DNA of 64,000 nt, taken from NCBI RefSeq assembly GCF_001758465.1, contig NZ_MJIC01000009.1:62001-126000 (forward strand), in the 5' to 3' direction. A program made the translations under genes and the position numbers. The notes beneath the pieces were generated by a model, which was not told the origin of the DNA, searched no databases, and was given only the letters and a program-made list of their open reading frames with translations. Positions 1-7,378 of the stretch are shown here, one piece after another. This stretch comes from Marisediminitalea lipolytica. Lineage in GTDB: Bacteria; Pseudomonadota; Gammaproteobacteria; Enterobacterales; Alteromonadaceae. Every line of letters begins with the position of its first letter. Within the stretch, counting starts at the first letter, position 1.

Positions 1-443
1 GGGGCAATCAGGCTGTCCTGTTTACCTACGGATTTACCGTCAACAAACACTTCTGATTCCCAGATGACGCGTTCCAGCTCAAGCTCAATGCTTTCACCCT
101 GCCATTCTTGTGGAATGGTGACTTCTTTTTGATACCAGGCCACACCAATATATTCATATTCGCGGGTCAGGTGCGACAATACGTAGTTGTTGATGGCTGG
201 CTTTCTGGTGTTTTTAGTGCCAATTTGCGCATCATCCAGCGTGGCGGGCAGGGCAATAGACTGGCCGTTGATAGCCTGTTGTGCCCAGTTTTCGCTGTTG
301 CCCACGTTTTGCGGGTCTAGTTTTACCTGCCATTCACCTGCCAGTGACAGGCTTTGTGGAGAGGGGGTGTCGTTAGTGGTGCCACACGCTGTCATGCCAA
401 GGGCCAGTAGCGCGCTGAATATTGTGCTGTATCGTTTTTTCAT
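1..443 (-). CDS. Glycoside hydrolase family 2-type lipoprotein, N-terminal part (cut by window edge)
   Basis: About 147 residues are visible, read on the minus strand from ATG at 443; the rest lies outside the window. The protein opens with a lipoprotein signal, a short KKR start, a hydrophobic stretch and a lipobox LGMTAC whose Cys would be lipidated. After it come segments typical of the GH2 jelly-roll sugar-binding domain: SLAGEWQVKLDP, ALPATLDD, then YEYIGVAWYQKEVTIPQEW and an FVDGKSVG-like turn. The family includes beta-galactosidases, beta-glucuronidases and beta-mannosidases; the catalytic barrel is not visible, so specificity cannot be read. It sits 15 bp after dgoA as the last known gene of the galactonate operon, which favours release of galactose from an oligosaccharide at the periplasmic side of a membrane (inference). 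Confidence 0.75.
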   Translation of the reverse strand, partial: MKKRYSTIFSALLALGMTACGTTNDTPSPQSLSLAGEWQVKLDPQNVGNSENWAQQAINGQSIALPATLDDAQIGTKNTRKPAINNYVLSHLTREYEYIGVAWYQKEVTIPQEWQGESIELELERVIWESEVFVDGKSVGKQDSLIA

Positions 444-458
444 AGTACTTCTCATTGC

Positions 459-1079
459 TTATTGGGCCGAGATAGCCTGAACTAATTCTTTCGCTACGCT
501 GCGAACTTCGTCGACGGTTTTACCGCTCTTATATAAATTACTGCCAATGCCAAAACCTACTGCACCGGCAGCAAGGTAATCGGCCATGTTGTCGGCATTA
601 ATGCCGCCAACAGCTAAAATGGGATAGCCTTTAGGGGTAACTGAATTCCACGCTTTGATAGTAGACGGCGGGATGGCGTCAGCCGGGAAGGCTTTGGCTG
701 CATCGGCACCGGCCTGAATGGCGGCAAACAGCTCGGTTGGTGTGGCCACGCCCGGAGCAGAAATCATGTCCAGCTCTTTGGTGCGTTTGATCACATCAAC
801 GTTCATGTTTGGCGACACGATTAATTTACCGCCCACAGCAGCAACCGCTTCTACGTCTTCCACAGTAAGTACTGTGCCCGCACCAATCAGTGCTTTGTCA
901 CCAAAGGCCTCAACAATGCGGCGAATGCTCTCTACCGCGTTAGGTGAGTTAAGCGGCACCTCAATCATGGTGAAGCCTTCTTCAATCAGCGCGGCGGTCA
1001 CTTCTACCACTTCATCATTTGTCACACCGCGCAATATGGCGATGAGTGGCATGTTCATGTAAGGGCTCAGGCGTGACAT
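459..1079 (-). CDS. dgoA: 2-dehydro-3-deoxy-6-phosphogalactonate aldolase
   Basis: A 206-residue class I aldolase that splits 2-keto-3-deoxy-6-phosphogalactonate into pyruvate and glyceraldehyde 3-phosphate in the cytoplasm, the last step of oxidative galactose breakdown. The sequence follows E. coli DgoA closely: PLIAILRG near residue 11, the conserved EVPLNSP (Glu40), GDKALIGAGTVL (60-71), and AAKAFP where Lys129 should form the Schiff base. The C-terminal phosphate-binding segment ILAVGGI and FGIGSNLYK is present. Length equals the family norm. ATG at 1079 has an AAAGGA ribosome site about 8 bases upstream. It overlaps the end of dgoK by 13 bases, consistent with translational coupling in the operon. 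Confidence 0.93.
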   Translation of the reverse strand: MSRLSPYMNMPLIAILRGVTNDEVVEVTAALIEEGFTMIEVPLNSPNAVESIRRIVEAFGDKALIGAGTVLTVEDVEAVAAVGGKLIVSPNMNVDVIKRTKELDMISAPGVATPTELFAAIQAGADAAKAFPADAIPPSTIKAWNSVTPKGYPILAVGGINADNMADYLAAGAVGFGIGSNLYKSGKTVDEVRSVAKELVQAISAQ

Positions 1080-2008
1080 AATTTATCCTTTAACTGCTGA
1101 ATAAGTGAGTTTGCGCCGGCAATGCTGGCGTCTTTGTCGGCTATCAGCGCGTTGCTGATACCAAAGTGATTCATGGCGGTTTGGTACAGTTTGCTTAAAC
1201 CTGAGCTGCCAATAATATGGCAGGTACCAATGGCGTCTTTACCGTTAGCGTTGATAAAGGCACTGATCTCGTGGCCTATCAGAATGCCTGATAAGTACCC
1301 GGCGCCGGCGGAGGTATCTTGTTTACCGGTAACAAACTGAGTGCGCACACTAAAAATATGGTTAAGCAGGCCACCGGGTTGCTGGCTGTACTCAAGGCCT
1401 TTCATAAAGGCGGCTTCATCCAGTTCGCTGGTTTTATCCAGAGAGTTGGCCAGAATTGAGTGGCTGGATAACAAGGCAAACATTTCGCCAGTCATGGCGG
1501 TACTGATAGAGGTAATATTACCCTGCTGTACTTTTACCCATTTGGTATGGGTGCCGGGGCAGCAATAAGCGGCTTCTTCAGTGTCGTTGGCCAGCAAGCT
1601 TGCACCAATTACCTGTAGTTCTTCGCCGCGCATCACGTCTACTTTGCCATCGGCGGTATCTTGTTTCATACCGGGGATAATAAAGCAGTTGCCGTTATTA
1701 AATTCTTCAACCTGCACGCCGTATTGGCCGTAGCCGTTAACCGGGGCAGGGCAATCCACATAAGGGGTATTTTTCCAGCCAATCTGGCTGCCAATCATGC
1801 CCGCCAGGATCACGGTGAGGTTGTCGTACTGTTTAAGCCAGTCGCCAATATTTACATTAAGGGTAAACTCAAACTTACCGTTAATTTGTGAGATACCGCT
1901 GGGCGCGCTTTTTTCGGCCAGGCAGTTGCCCTGTTCATCAAGCAAATAAGCCCGAAAGTTGGTGGTGCCCCAATCAACCAGAATGCTGGAAGGTGTTTGC
2001 TCAGTCAT
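1067..2008 (-). CDS. dgoK: 2-dehydro-3-deoxygalactonokinase
   Basis: Phosphorylates 2-keto-3-deoxygalactonate on C6 with ATP, feeding DgoA. The N-terminus ILVDWGTTNFRAYLLD is the phosphate-1 loop of the ASKHA-fold DgoK family, and GTHTKWV in the middle and SAGAGYLSG later are family signatures. An in-frame ATG exists at 2026, but ATG at 2008 is preferred because GGAG lies nine bases before it and the protein then starts directly before the kinase fold (313 residues). This start overlaps the lactonase stop by eight bases; the 3' end overlaps dgoA. Compact overlaps on both sides indicate one transcript. Confidence 0.9.
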   Translation of the reverse strand: MTEQTPSSILVDWGTTNFRAYLLDEQGNCLAEKSAPSGISQINGKFEFTLNVNIGDWLKQYDNLTVILAGMIGSQIGWKNTPYVDCPAPVNGYGQYGVQVEEFNNGNCFIIPGMKQDTADGKVDVMRGEELQVIGASLLANDTEEAAYCCPGTHTKWVKVQQGNITSISTAMTGEMFALLSSHSILANSLDKTSELDEAAFMKGLEYSQQPGGLLNHIFSVRTQFVTGKQDTSAGAGYLSGILIGHEISAFINANGKDAIGTCHIIGSSGLSKLYQTAMNHFGISNALIADKDASIAGANSLIQQLKDKLCHA

Positions 2009-2885
2009 GGCGGGTTTCTCCTGCAAAGCGGGGGCTTTGGGTGCCGTTAAAGCCAGTGCGGTAAATAAACAAGCTGCCTGATTTAGGCGCGTTGGCTATG
2101 GCTTCATCAGATAAAGCATAACGGGCAGAGGTAACAAACAGCAGATCGTTGTCTTCACCGCCAAAGGCTACGCAGGTAGGTTGTTCTACCGGCACGTCAA
2201 AGCGCTCTTCGTCACCATTGGGGGCAAAACGGGCCACACAGCTACCGCCCCACAGGGCACTGTAGAGATGATCGTCGTTACCCATAATTGCACCATCCGG
2301 CGCGGTGGATGCATCCAGCTGTTTAAAGGTGCTGCGCGAGGAAATATCGCCGCTGTCGTTATCAAACACGTACTGGTAAATGATTTGCCTGGAAGAGTCG
2401 GCCATGTAAAAACGGGTGGCATCGTTATTCCAGGCCAAACCATTACAAATGCCTACATCTGAGGCTACTTTGGTTACCTGCATGTTGGTGTCTACGCGGT
2501 ACAAACCAGAGCTTGCCGTTTTGTCGCCGTCTTCGTTCAGGGTGCCTACCCAGAAGCGGCCTTTGGCATCGGTACGGCCATCGTTAAAACGTACGGTGGC
2601 GTCGCCGGGAAATTTAAACAGCCAGTCGGTTTTCCCGCTTGCCAGGTTATGTAAGCCAATGCCGCAGTCAAATGCAGCCAGTAATACGCCGCTATCCTTA
2701 GTCAGTGCAAAGGCACACAGGCGGTGTGGCGTGTTATAAGTGGTGAGATTGCGGTCGGTCACCTGATAGGCAAACAGTTTCTTTTGTTCAATGTCGGTCC
2801 ACCACACGGTTTGTGTTTCGGTGTCCCATGTCACCCCTTCACCCAGGGTGTTTTCTACGTCTATAGTGTCGATTAATTCAAACAT
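2001..2885 (-). CDS. SMP-30/gluconolactonase-family sugar lactonase
   Basis: A 294-residue six-bladed beta-propeller of the SMP-30/Gluconolactonase/LRE family, which hydrolyses aldonolactones using one divalent metal. Visible family features are NTLGEGVTWD near the start (Glu metal ligand), RFNDGRTDAKGRFWVGT around residues 100-115 (the N-D-G-x-x-D motif), GICNGLAWN (Asn ligand) and APDGAIMGNDDHLYSALW. In this operon it is best read as D-galactono-1,4-lactonase, acting between the dehydrogenase and DgoD, but sequence alone cannot fix the lactone. No signal peptide, so cytoplasmic. It overlaps the kinase start. The ribosome site before ATG 2885 is weak. Confidence 0.85.
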   Translation of the reverse strand: MFELIDTIDVENTLGEGVTWDTETQTVWWTDIEQKKLFAYQVTDRNLTTYNTPHRLCAFALTKDSGVLLAAFDCGIGLHNLASGKTDWLFKFPGDATVRFNDGRTDAKGRFWVGTLNEDGDKTASSGLYRVDTNMQVTKVASDVGICNGLAWNNDATRFYMADSSRQIIYQYVFDNDSGDISSRSTFKQLDASTAPDGAIMGNDDHLYSALWGGSCVARFAPNGDEERFDVPVEQPTCVAFGGEDNDLLFVTSARYALSDEAIANAPKSGSLFIYRTGFNGTQSPRFAGETRHD

Positions 2886-2910
2886 GTTCTTTCTGATTTG
2901 TTAGGGGCAA

Positions 2911-4059
2911 TTACCACTCGGCCACCGAGCCATCCTGATGACGCCACACAGGGTTACGCCAGCCGGTATGCTGCTCTGCTGCCCGGTAAATTGCTTCTTC
3001 GTTCAACTCTACGCCAAGACCCGGTTTGGTTAGCGGAGCAATGTAGCCATCGGTTATGGCAAAATCGTCTTTGTTTACAACGTAGTCGAGCAGGTCAGCA
3101 CCGGTGTTGTAGTGCATGCCTAAAGAGGTTTCCTGCAGTACGGCGTTGTAACTAACAAAGTCCACTGCCAGGCACGCGGCAAACGCGATAGGACCAAGCG
3201 GGCAATGCGGTGCCAGTGTTACGTCGTAGGCCTCGGCCATGGCCGCAATTTTTACGGTTTCTAAAATGCCGCCGGCATGGGAGACATCCGGTTGTAAAAT
3301 GCCCAGTCCACCGCGGGATAGCACGCGTTTAAACTCGGCGCGGGTATACATACGCTCACCCGCGGCCAGCACAATTGAAGTACTGCTGCTCAGCACTGAA
3401 TACTGCTCGTATTGTTCGGCCAGCACCGGCTCTTCAACAAATAACGGGCGGGCAAATTCCAGCTCTTTCAGCAGCACTTTGGCCATTGGCACCGATACGC
3501 GGCCATGAAAATCCAGACCGAAATCCACGGTGTTGCCAAAGGTTTCGCGAATGAGGCCGATGCGCTCGATAACCTCGTCCACTGCTTTGTGCGAATCTAC
3601 CAGCGCCATCTTGCCGCAGCCGTTGAGTTTAAAGGTGTTACGGCCCAGGGTTTGCTGCTGTTTGATTTGGGCAATTTCATCGGCCGGATCGTCGCCGCCT
3701 ACCCAGGAGTACACTTTCATTTTGTCGCGCACGCGACCGCCCAACAGCTGGTGGACAGGTTGGCCCATTACCTTGCCTTTAATGTCCCACAGCGCCTGTT
3801 CGATACCGGCAATAGCCGACATTAAAATAGGGCCGCCACGGTAAAAGCCGCCGCGATAAAGCAACTGCCACAGGTCATTGATATTGGCCGGATCTTTATC
3901 CAGCAGATAAAATTCCAGCTCTTTAACCGCCGCCATAACGGTTTCGACTTTGCCTTCGATAATAGGCTCACCCCAGCCAGTGATACCTTCGTCGGTATCG
4001 ATGGCTAAAAAACACCAGCGCGGGGCAACAGGGTAAAGACGGAGTTGTGTGATTTTCAT
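2911..4059 (-). CDS. dgoD: D-galactonate dehydratase
   Basis: Enolase-superfamily dehydratase that turns D-galactonate into 2-keto-3-deoxygalactonate. From ATG at 4059 it is 382 residues, the E. coli DgoD length, and begins [15 protein letters not shown] as the family does; an in-frame upstream GTG/ATG extension of 13 residues has no homologous look and is dropped. Diagnostic segments are [17 protein letters not shown] text near residue 70 (here GGFYRGGPI), [10 protein letters not shown] with metal and catalytic residues, [21 protein letters not shown] (catalytic His) and a C-terminal [11 protein letters not shown]. Resemblance to DgoD is far stronger than to mandelate racemase or other subgroups. 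Five bases separate it from the transporter stop. Confidence 0.95.
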   Translation of the reverse strand: MKITQLRLYPVAPRWCFLAIDTDEGITGWGEPIIEGKVETVMAAVKELEFYLLDKDPANINDLWQLLYRGGFYRGGPILMSAIAGIEQALWDIKGKVMGQPVHQLLGGRVRDKMKVYSWVGGDDPADEIAQIKQQQTLGRNTFKLNGCGKMALVDSHKAVDEVIERIGLIRETFGNTVDFGLDFHGRVSVPMAKVLLKELEFARPLFVEEPVLAEQYEQYSVLSSSTSIVLAAGERMYTRAEFKRVLSRGGLGILQPDVSHAGGILETVKIAAMAEAYDVTLAPHCPLGPIAFAACLAVDFVSYNAVLQETSLGMHYNTGADLLDYVVNKDDFAITDGYIAPLTKPGLGVELNEEAIYRAAEQHTGWRNPVWRHQDGSVAEW

Positions 4060-4063
4060 TGGC

Positions 4064-5479
4064 TTATCCTTTACCGTTTTGACGTACCAGCGTGTCACCA
4101 GCCAGGTTCTTCTCGATTTGCTCCAGGGTTAGCTTTTTGGTTTCTGGCACGTACAGCCAGATAAAGCGGAACGACACAAAACAAATCAGGGCGTAGAACA
4201 GGAAGCTGCCAGAGGCATCAAAGGCTTCAATCAGGAACGGGAAGGTAAAGGTCAGGCCAAACGAGGCCAGCCAAAGTGCCAGGGTACACACCGACATTGC
4301 GCTGCTACGTAATTTGTTAGGGAAGATTTCGGCCAGCAGTACCCAGGTAACCGGTGCCAGGGTCAGTGCATAGGTGGCAATGCCGCACAGTACCAACACC
4401 AGTAGTGGCAAGCCATCGATGCCCATGTGATACATACCGGAAATTACCAGATACAGAATACCTAAGCCGCCTGAGCCAATGATCATCAGCGTGCGACGCC
4501 CCATTTTTTCAACCATGGGCAGGGCCAGAATAGTAAAGGCCAGATTGATGATGCCGGTAGCAACAATGGATTTAAGTGTGTCGTTAACGTCAAATCCGGC
4601 CGAGGCAAAAATTTCCTGCGCGTAGTTAAAGATAACGTTAATGCCGCACCATTGCTGGAAAGACGCCAGCACAATACCGATGATCAGCAGTGGCTTAACG
4701 GATTTAAGCTCGGCCAGTGAGAACTTTTTATCTTCGGTGCCAAAGCTGGCTTCAATTTCGGCCAGGCTGGTGGCGGCGTAGCTGCCGGTACCAATTTTAC
4801 CCAGTACCTGTTCTGCGGCAGCGTGACGGCCCATTTTTACCAGCCAGCGTGGTGATTCCGGCACTAAAAACATCAGCACAAAAAACAGTGCCGCTGGAAT
4901 AAGCTCAGCAGCAAACATGTAGCGCCAGCCTTCCGTCACGTTCCAGGAGTCCAGCGCAATCGCGCCGTCTACTGGCTCGGCAATAACGAGGTTGATAATC
5001 TGTGCAGCCAGCACGCCAATCACGATAGTCAGCTGGTTTACCGCAATAAGCTTACCGCGGCGGTCCGCCGGGCTGACTTCCGAGATATACATAGGCGAGA
5101 CTGTAGAAGCGATACCAATGCCGATACCGCCTAAAATACGGTACAACACAAACGGCGTGATGCTGTCAGCCAGCGCGGTACCCGCGGCAGAAATAACAAA
5201 CAGCAGCGCAGAGATGATCAGGGCGTATTTACGGCCAAGTTTGTCGGCCAGTACACCGGCAACCATGGCTCCGCCAATACAGCCAATCAGTGCCGAGGAC
5301 ATCAGCCAGCCTGACAGTGCCGGTGAACTTACATCGAAGTACACTTCATAAAACGGCTTGGCACCGCCGATGACCACCCAGTCATAACCAAACAGCAAAC
5401 CGCCACAGGCGGCGGTTAAGCTGATTAGCCAGATAAACGCTGAGTTAATTTGTGGACTGTGTTGAACCTGATTCGTCAT
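4064..5479 (-). CDS. Sugar porter (major facilitator superfamily)
   Basis: A 471-residue inner-membrane protein with about twelve hydrophobic segments. It carries the sugar-porter signatures: [12 protein letters not shown] in the loop after helix 2, [33 protein letters not shown] at the end of the N-half, [12 protein letters not shown] in helix 7, VEKMGRRTL and a C-terminal [12 protein letters not shown]. These match XylE/GalP-type proton symporters for hexoses or pentoses. Position inside the galactonate operon suggests D-galactose import (inference); galactonate itself would normally use the unrelated DgoT anion-symporter type. It is followed within five bases by dgoD. Confidence 0.88.
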   Translation of the reverse strand: MTNQVQHSPQINSAFIWLISLTAACGGLLFGYDWVVIGGAKPFYEVYFDVSSPALSGWLMSSALIGCIGGAMVAGVLADKLGRKYALIISALLFVISAAGTALADSITPFVLYRILGGIGIGIASTVSPMYISEVSPADRRGKLIAVNQLTIVIGVLAAQIINLVIAEPVDGAIALDSWNVTEGWRYMFAAELIPAALFFVLMFLVPESPRWLVKMGRHAAAEQVLGKIGTGSYAATSLAEIEASFGTEDKKFSLAELKSVKPLLIIGIVLASFQQWCGINVIFNYAQEIFASAGFDVNDTLKSIVATGIINLAFTILALPMVEKMGRRTLMIIGSGGLGILYLVISGMYHMGIDGLPLLVLVLCGIATYALTLAPVTWVLLAEIFPNKLRSSAMSVCTLALWLASFGLTFTFPFLIEAFDASGSFLFYALICFVSFRFIWLYVPETKKLTLEQIEKNLAGDTLVRQNGKG

Positions 5480-5506
5480 AGTACTACTTAAACCTCTTAT
5501 GGCCGG

Positions 5507-6286
5507 TTAGTCGCAATAGACCTGGCTGCGCCCGCCATCAATCAGGATGTCGGTGGCATTAATAAACCGTGCTTCGTCAGAGCCTAAAAACAGCGCAGTT
5601 TGCGCTACTTCTTCTGGCTGGCCAAAGCGTTTCACCGGAATTATCTGGCGTTGTTTCTCACGCTCGGCTTCAGCGTCTTCGCAGCTATCGAAATAGCTCT
5701 TCGCCAGTGGCGTATCAATCAGGCCCGGCGAGATAGAATTCACCCGAATGCCCTGATCGGCATACTCGATGGCCAGTGAGCGGGACAAACCAATAATGGC
5801 GTGTTTAGATATAGTATAGGGGAAAGCGCCCTTAACGATTTTATGTGCGTGTACTGAGGCAATGTTAACGATGTTACCGTAGCTTTTGGTCAGCATGTGG
5901 CGGATGGCAGCCTTACAGCAGTTAAGCGCGCCCATCAGATTAACAGAAATACAACGTTCCCAATCTGCGTCGCTAAGATTCAGAATATTATTGAATACGT
6001 TGGTACCAGCATTGTTTACCAGTATGTCGATTTGGCCAAAGGTTGCCACAACATCATCAATGGATTTAGTAACTACGTCTGCATTACCAACATCTACCTG
6101 GTAAGTAAGTACCTGCGTACCAAGTTCGTTAACCAGTTCTGCTTTGAGGGTTTGCAAGTCGTCGTAGCGCATATCAAAAAGCGCCAGCTTTGCGCCTTCT
6201 TTGGCGTAGGTACGGGCTACTTCGGCACCAATTCCCATGGCGGCGCCGGTGACGATAGCGACTTTGCCAAGCAGTCTTTGACTCAT
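5507..6286 (-). CDS. SDR-family dehydrogenase, probable D-galactose 1-dehydrogenase
   Basis: A classical short-chain dehydrogenase of 259 residues. TGAAMGIGAEVA is the cofactor glycine motif, NNAG follows at about residue 90, and the catalytic set is Ser in NIASVHAH with PYTISKHA supplying Tyr and Lys; SPGLIDTPL closes the active site. ATG at 6286 is preferred to ATG 6295 since the fold starts directly at QRLLGKVAIVTG and a CAGG element sits upstream. It is first in the operon, divergent from the AraC gene. Given lactonase, dehydratase, kinase and aldolase downstream, oxidation of galactose to galactonolactone is the missing step and the natural role, though SDR sequences do not fix the substrate. 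Confidence 0.8.
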   Translation of the reverse strand: MSQRLLGKVAIVTGAAMGIGAEVARTYAKEGAKLALFDMRYDDLQTLKAELVNELGTQVLTYQVDVGNADVVTKSIDDVVATFGQIDILVNNAGTNVFNNILNLSDADWERCISVNLMGALNCCKAAIRHMLTKSYGNIVNIASVHAHKIVKGAFPYTISKHAIIGLSRSLAIEYADQGIRVNSISPGLIDTPLAKSYFDSCEDAEAEREKQRQIIPVKRFGQPEEVAQTALFLGSDEARFINATDILIDGGRSQVYCD

Positions 6287-6434
6287 AAAATACAACCTGT
6301 TTTCGTGATGTTGCCATGCCCTGAGGGCATTCTTTTAATTTACACGGACTATAGGGTTGTTAATTTATTTTTAAAATGGATAAAAGTTCGTATAACATTA
6401 ACTATCTTATGATTTTGGGGTTGGAGCCTAAAGA
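6287..6434. promoter_or_regulatory. Divergent promoter region, galactose operon / araC-type gene
   Basis: A 148-bp gap between the start codons of the SDR gene (minus) and the AraC regulator (plus). The half near the regulator is AT-rich (about 6350-6415). It must hold promoters for both directions and is the likely operator of the AraC protein, but I could not define a repeat with confidence. Confidence 0.45.
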
Positions 6435-7325
6435 ATGCTAAGAATGTCAGAAGGGTTTCCCGGTCAGCGCTTAATTGTGGTGCCGCCGGCGATCGTGGAA
6501 ACGGCGGAAAAAAATCCCATTTGTGCCGGATTATTTCCTACGCACATCGGTACCTTTGAATCCGTAAAGGGCCATTATGTAAAGCGTGGCGAGGGTACGC
6601 CGGAGTCAATTGTGATAGTGTGTCTGGCCGGTGTCGGGGTTTGTCGTTTCAACGGTGGAGAGTGGCAGTTAAAGCCTGGTCACCTGATTGTTATTCCGGC
6701 AAATTGCCCGCATTCCTATGAGGCTGATCACGAAAATCCTTGGACTATTTTCTGGTTTCATGTGCGCGGAAATATGTTTGTTCACTATCTTAATGAGCTG
6801 CAAATCTCCGCTCAGGATCCAATTATTAACATTCCGAATATCAGTGGGTTGATGGATGCGTTTGAGGATGTGTACCAGCATACCGAGAGTGGCTACACCA
6901 ATACGTCGCTGCTGTGCCTGTCCACATCGTTAGCCCACTTTTTTGGTATTTGTAAGCTGTATCAGCGTTCTATAAAGGCCAGCCAGCAAGGGGTTGAGAA
7001 GCGCATAGAGAAAACGGTGGAAGTAATGAAAACCAGCCTGCATCGCCTGTTAACGCTGGATCAACTGGCGGAAATTGCCGGCTGGTCGCCAACCCATTAT
7101 GCGGCGCTGTTCAAAAATAAAATGAACGTGCCACCGCTGGAGTTTTTTACCCGGCTTAAGATGCAGTCTGCCTGTGATAAGTTAAAATTGACTAATGAGC
7201 CTATTCAGAACATTGCAGCTTCGCTGGGGTACAACGATGCGTTTTATTTTTCGCGACTGTTTAAACGGCACAATGACTTGTCGCCGAAAAATTACCGAAA
7301 AGCTTTTAGCCTTATCAGTGAATAA
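6435..7325 (+). CDS. AraC-family regulator of the galactose operon
   Basis: A 296-residue regulator. The N-terminal cupin-like sensing domain shows FESVKGHYVKRGEG, GEWQLKPGHLIVIPANCPHSYEAD and TIFWFHVRG, the usual arabinose-binding AraC layout. The C-terminal DNA-binding domain starts near residue 190 with two helix-turn-helix units: LTLDQLAEIAGWSPTHYAALFKNKM and IQNIAASLGYNDAFYFSRLFKRH, then LSPKNYRK. ATG at 6435 is supported by TTGGAG eight bases upstream. It lies divergent from the galactose/galactonate operon and next to a TonB receptor, so sensing of galactose or an oligosaccharide is likely (inference). Transcription ends at the hairpin just downstream. Confidence 0.85.
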   Translation: MLRMSEGFPGQRLIVVPPAIVETAEKNPICAGLFPTHIGTFESVKGHYVKRGEGTPESIVIVCLAGVGVCRFNGGEWQLKPGHLIVIPANCPHSYEADHENPWTIFWFHVRGNMFVHYLNELQISAQDPIINIPNISGLMDAFEDVYQHTESGYTNTSLLCLSTSLAHFFGICKLYQRSIKASQQGVEKRIEKTVEVMKTSLHRLLTLDQLAEIAGWSPTHYAALFKNKMNVPPLEFFTRLKMQSACDKLKLTNEPIQNIAASLGYNDAFYFSRLFKRHNDLSPKNYRKAFSLISE

Positions 7326-7358
7326 AAAAAGCCCCGGCCAGATGGCCAGGGCTTTTTT
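7324..7358. terminator. Bidirectional intrinsic terminator
   Basis: A-tract, stem GCCCcGGCC / GGCCaGGGC with an AGAT loop and one mismatch, then a T-tract. It lies between the convergent AraC and TonB receptor genes and can serve both. Confidence 0.85.
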
Positions 7359-7378
7359 GTTTGGGCAGTGTTAATCGC

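Noticed and set aside
2911..4059. Reading the dehydratase as mandelate racemase
   Set aside because: Length, C-terminus and internal segments follow DgoD, and the operon supplies the kinase and aldolase for that pathway.
5897..6412. 171-residue plus-strand frame across the SDR gene
   Set aside because: Antisense to a clear SDR gene with its catalytic motifs; no ribosome site and no recognisable protein.
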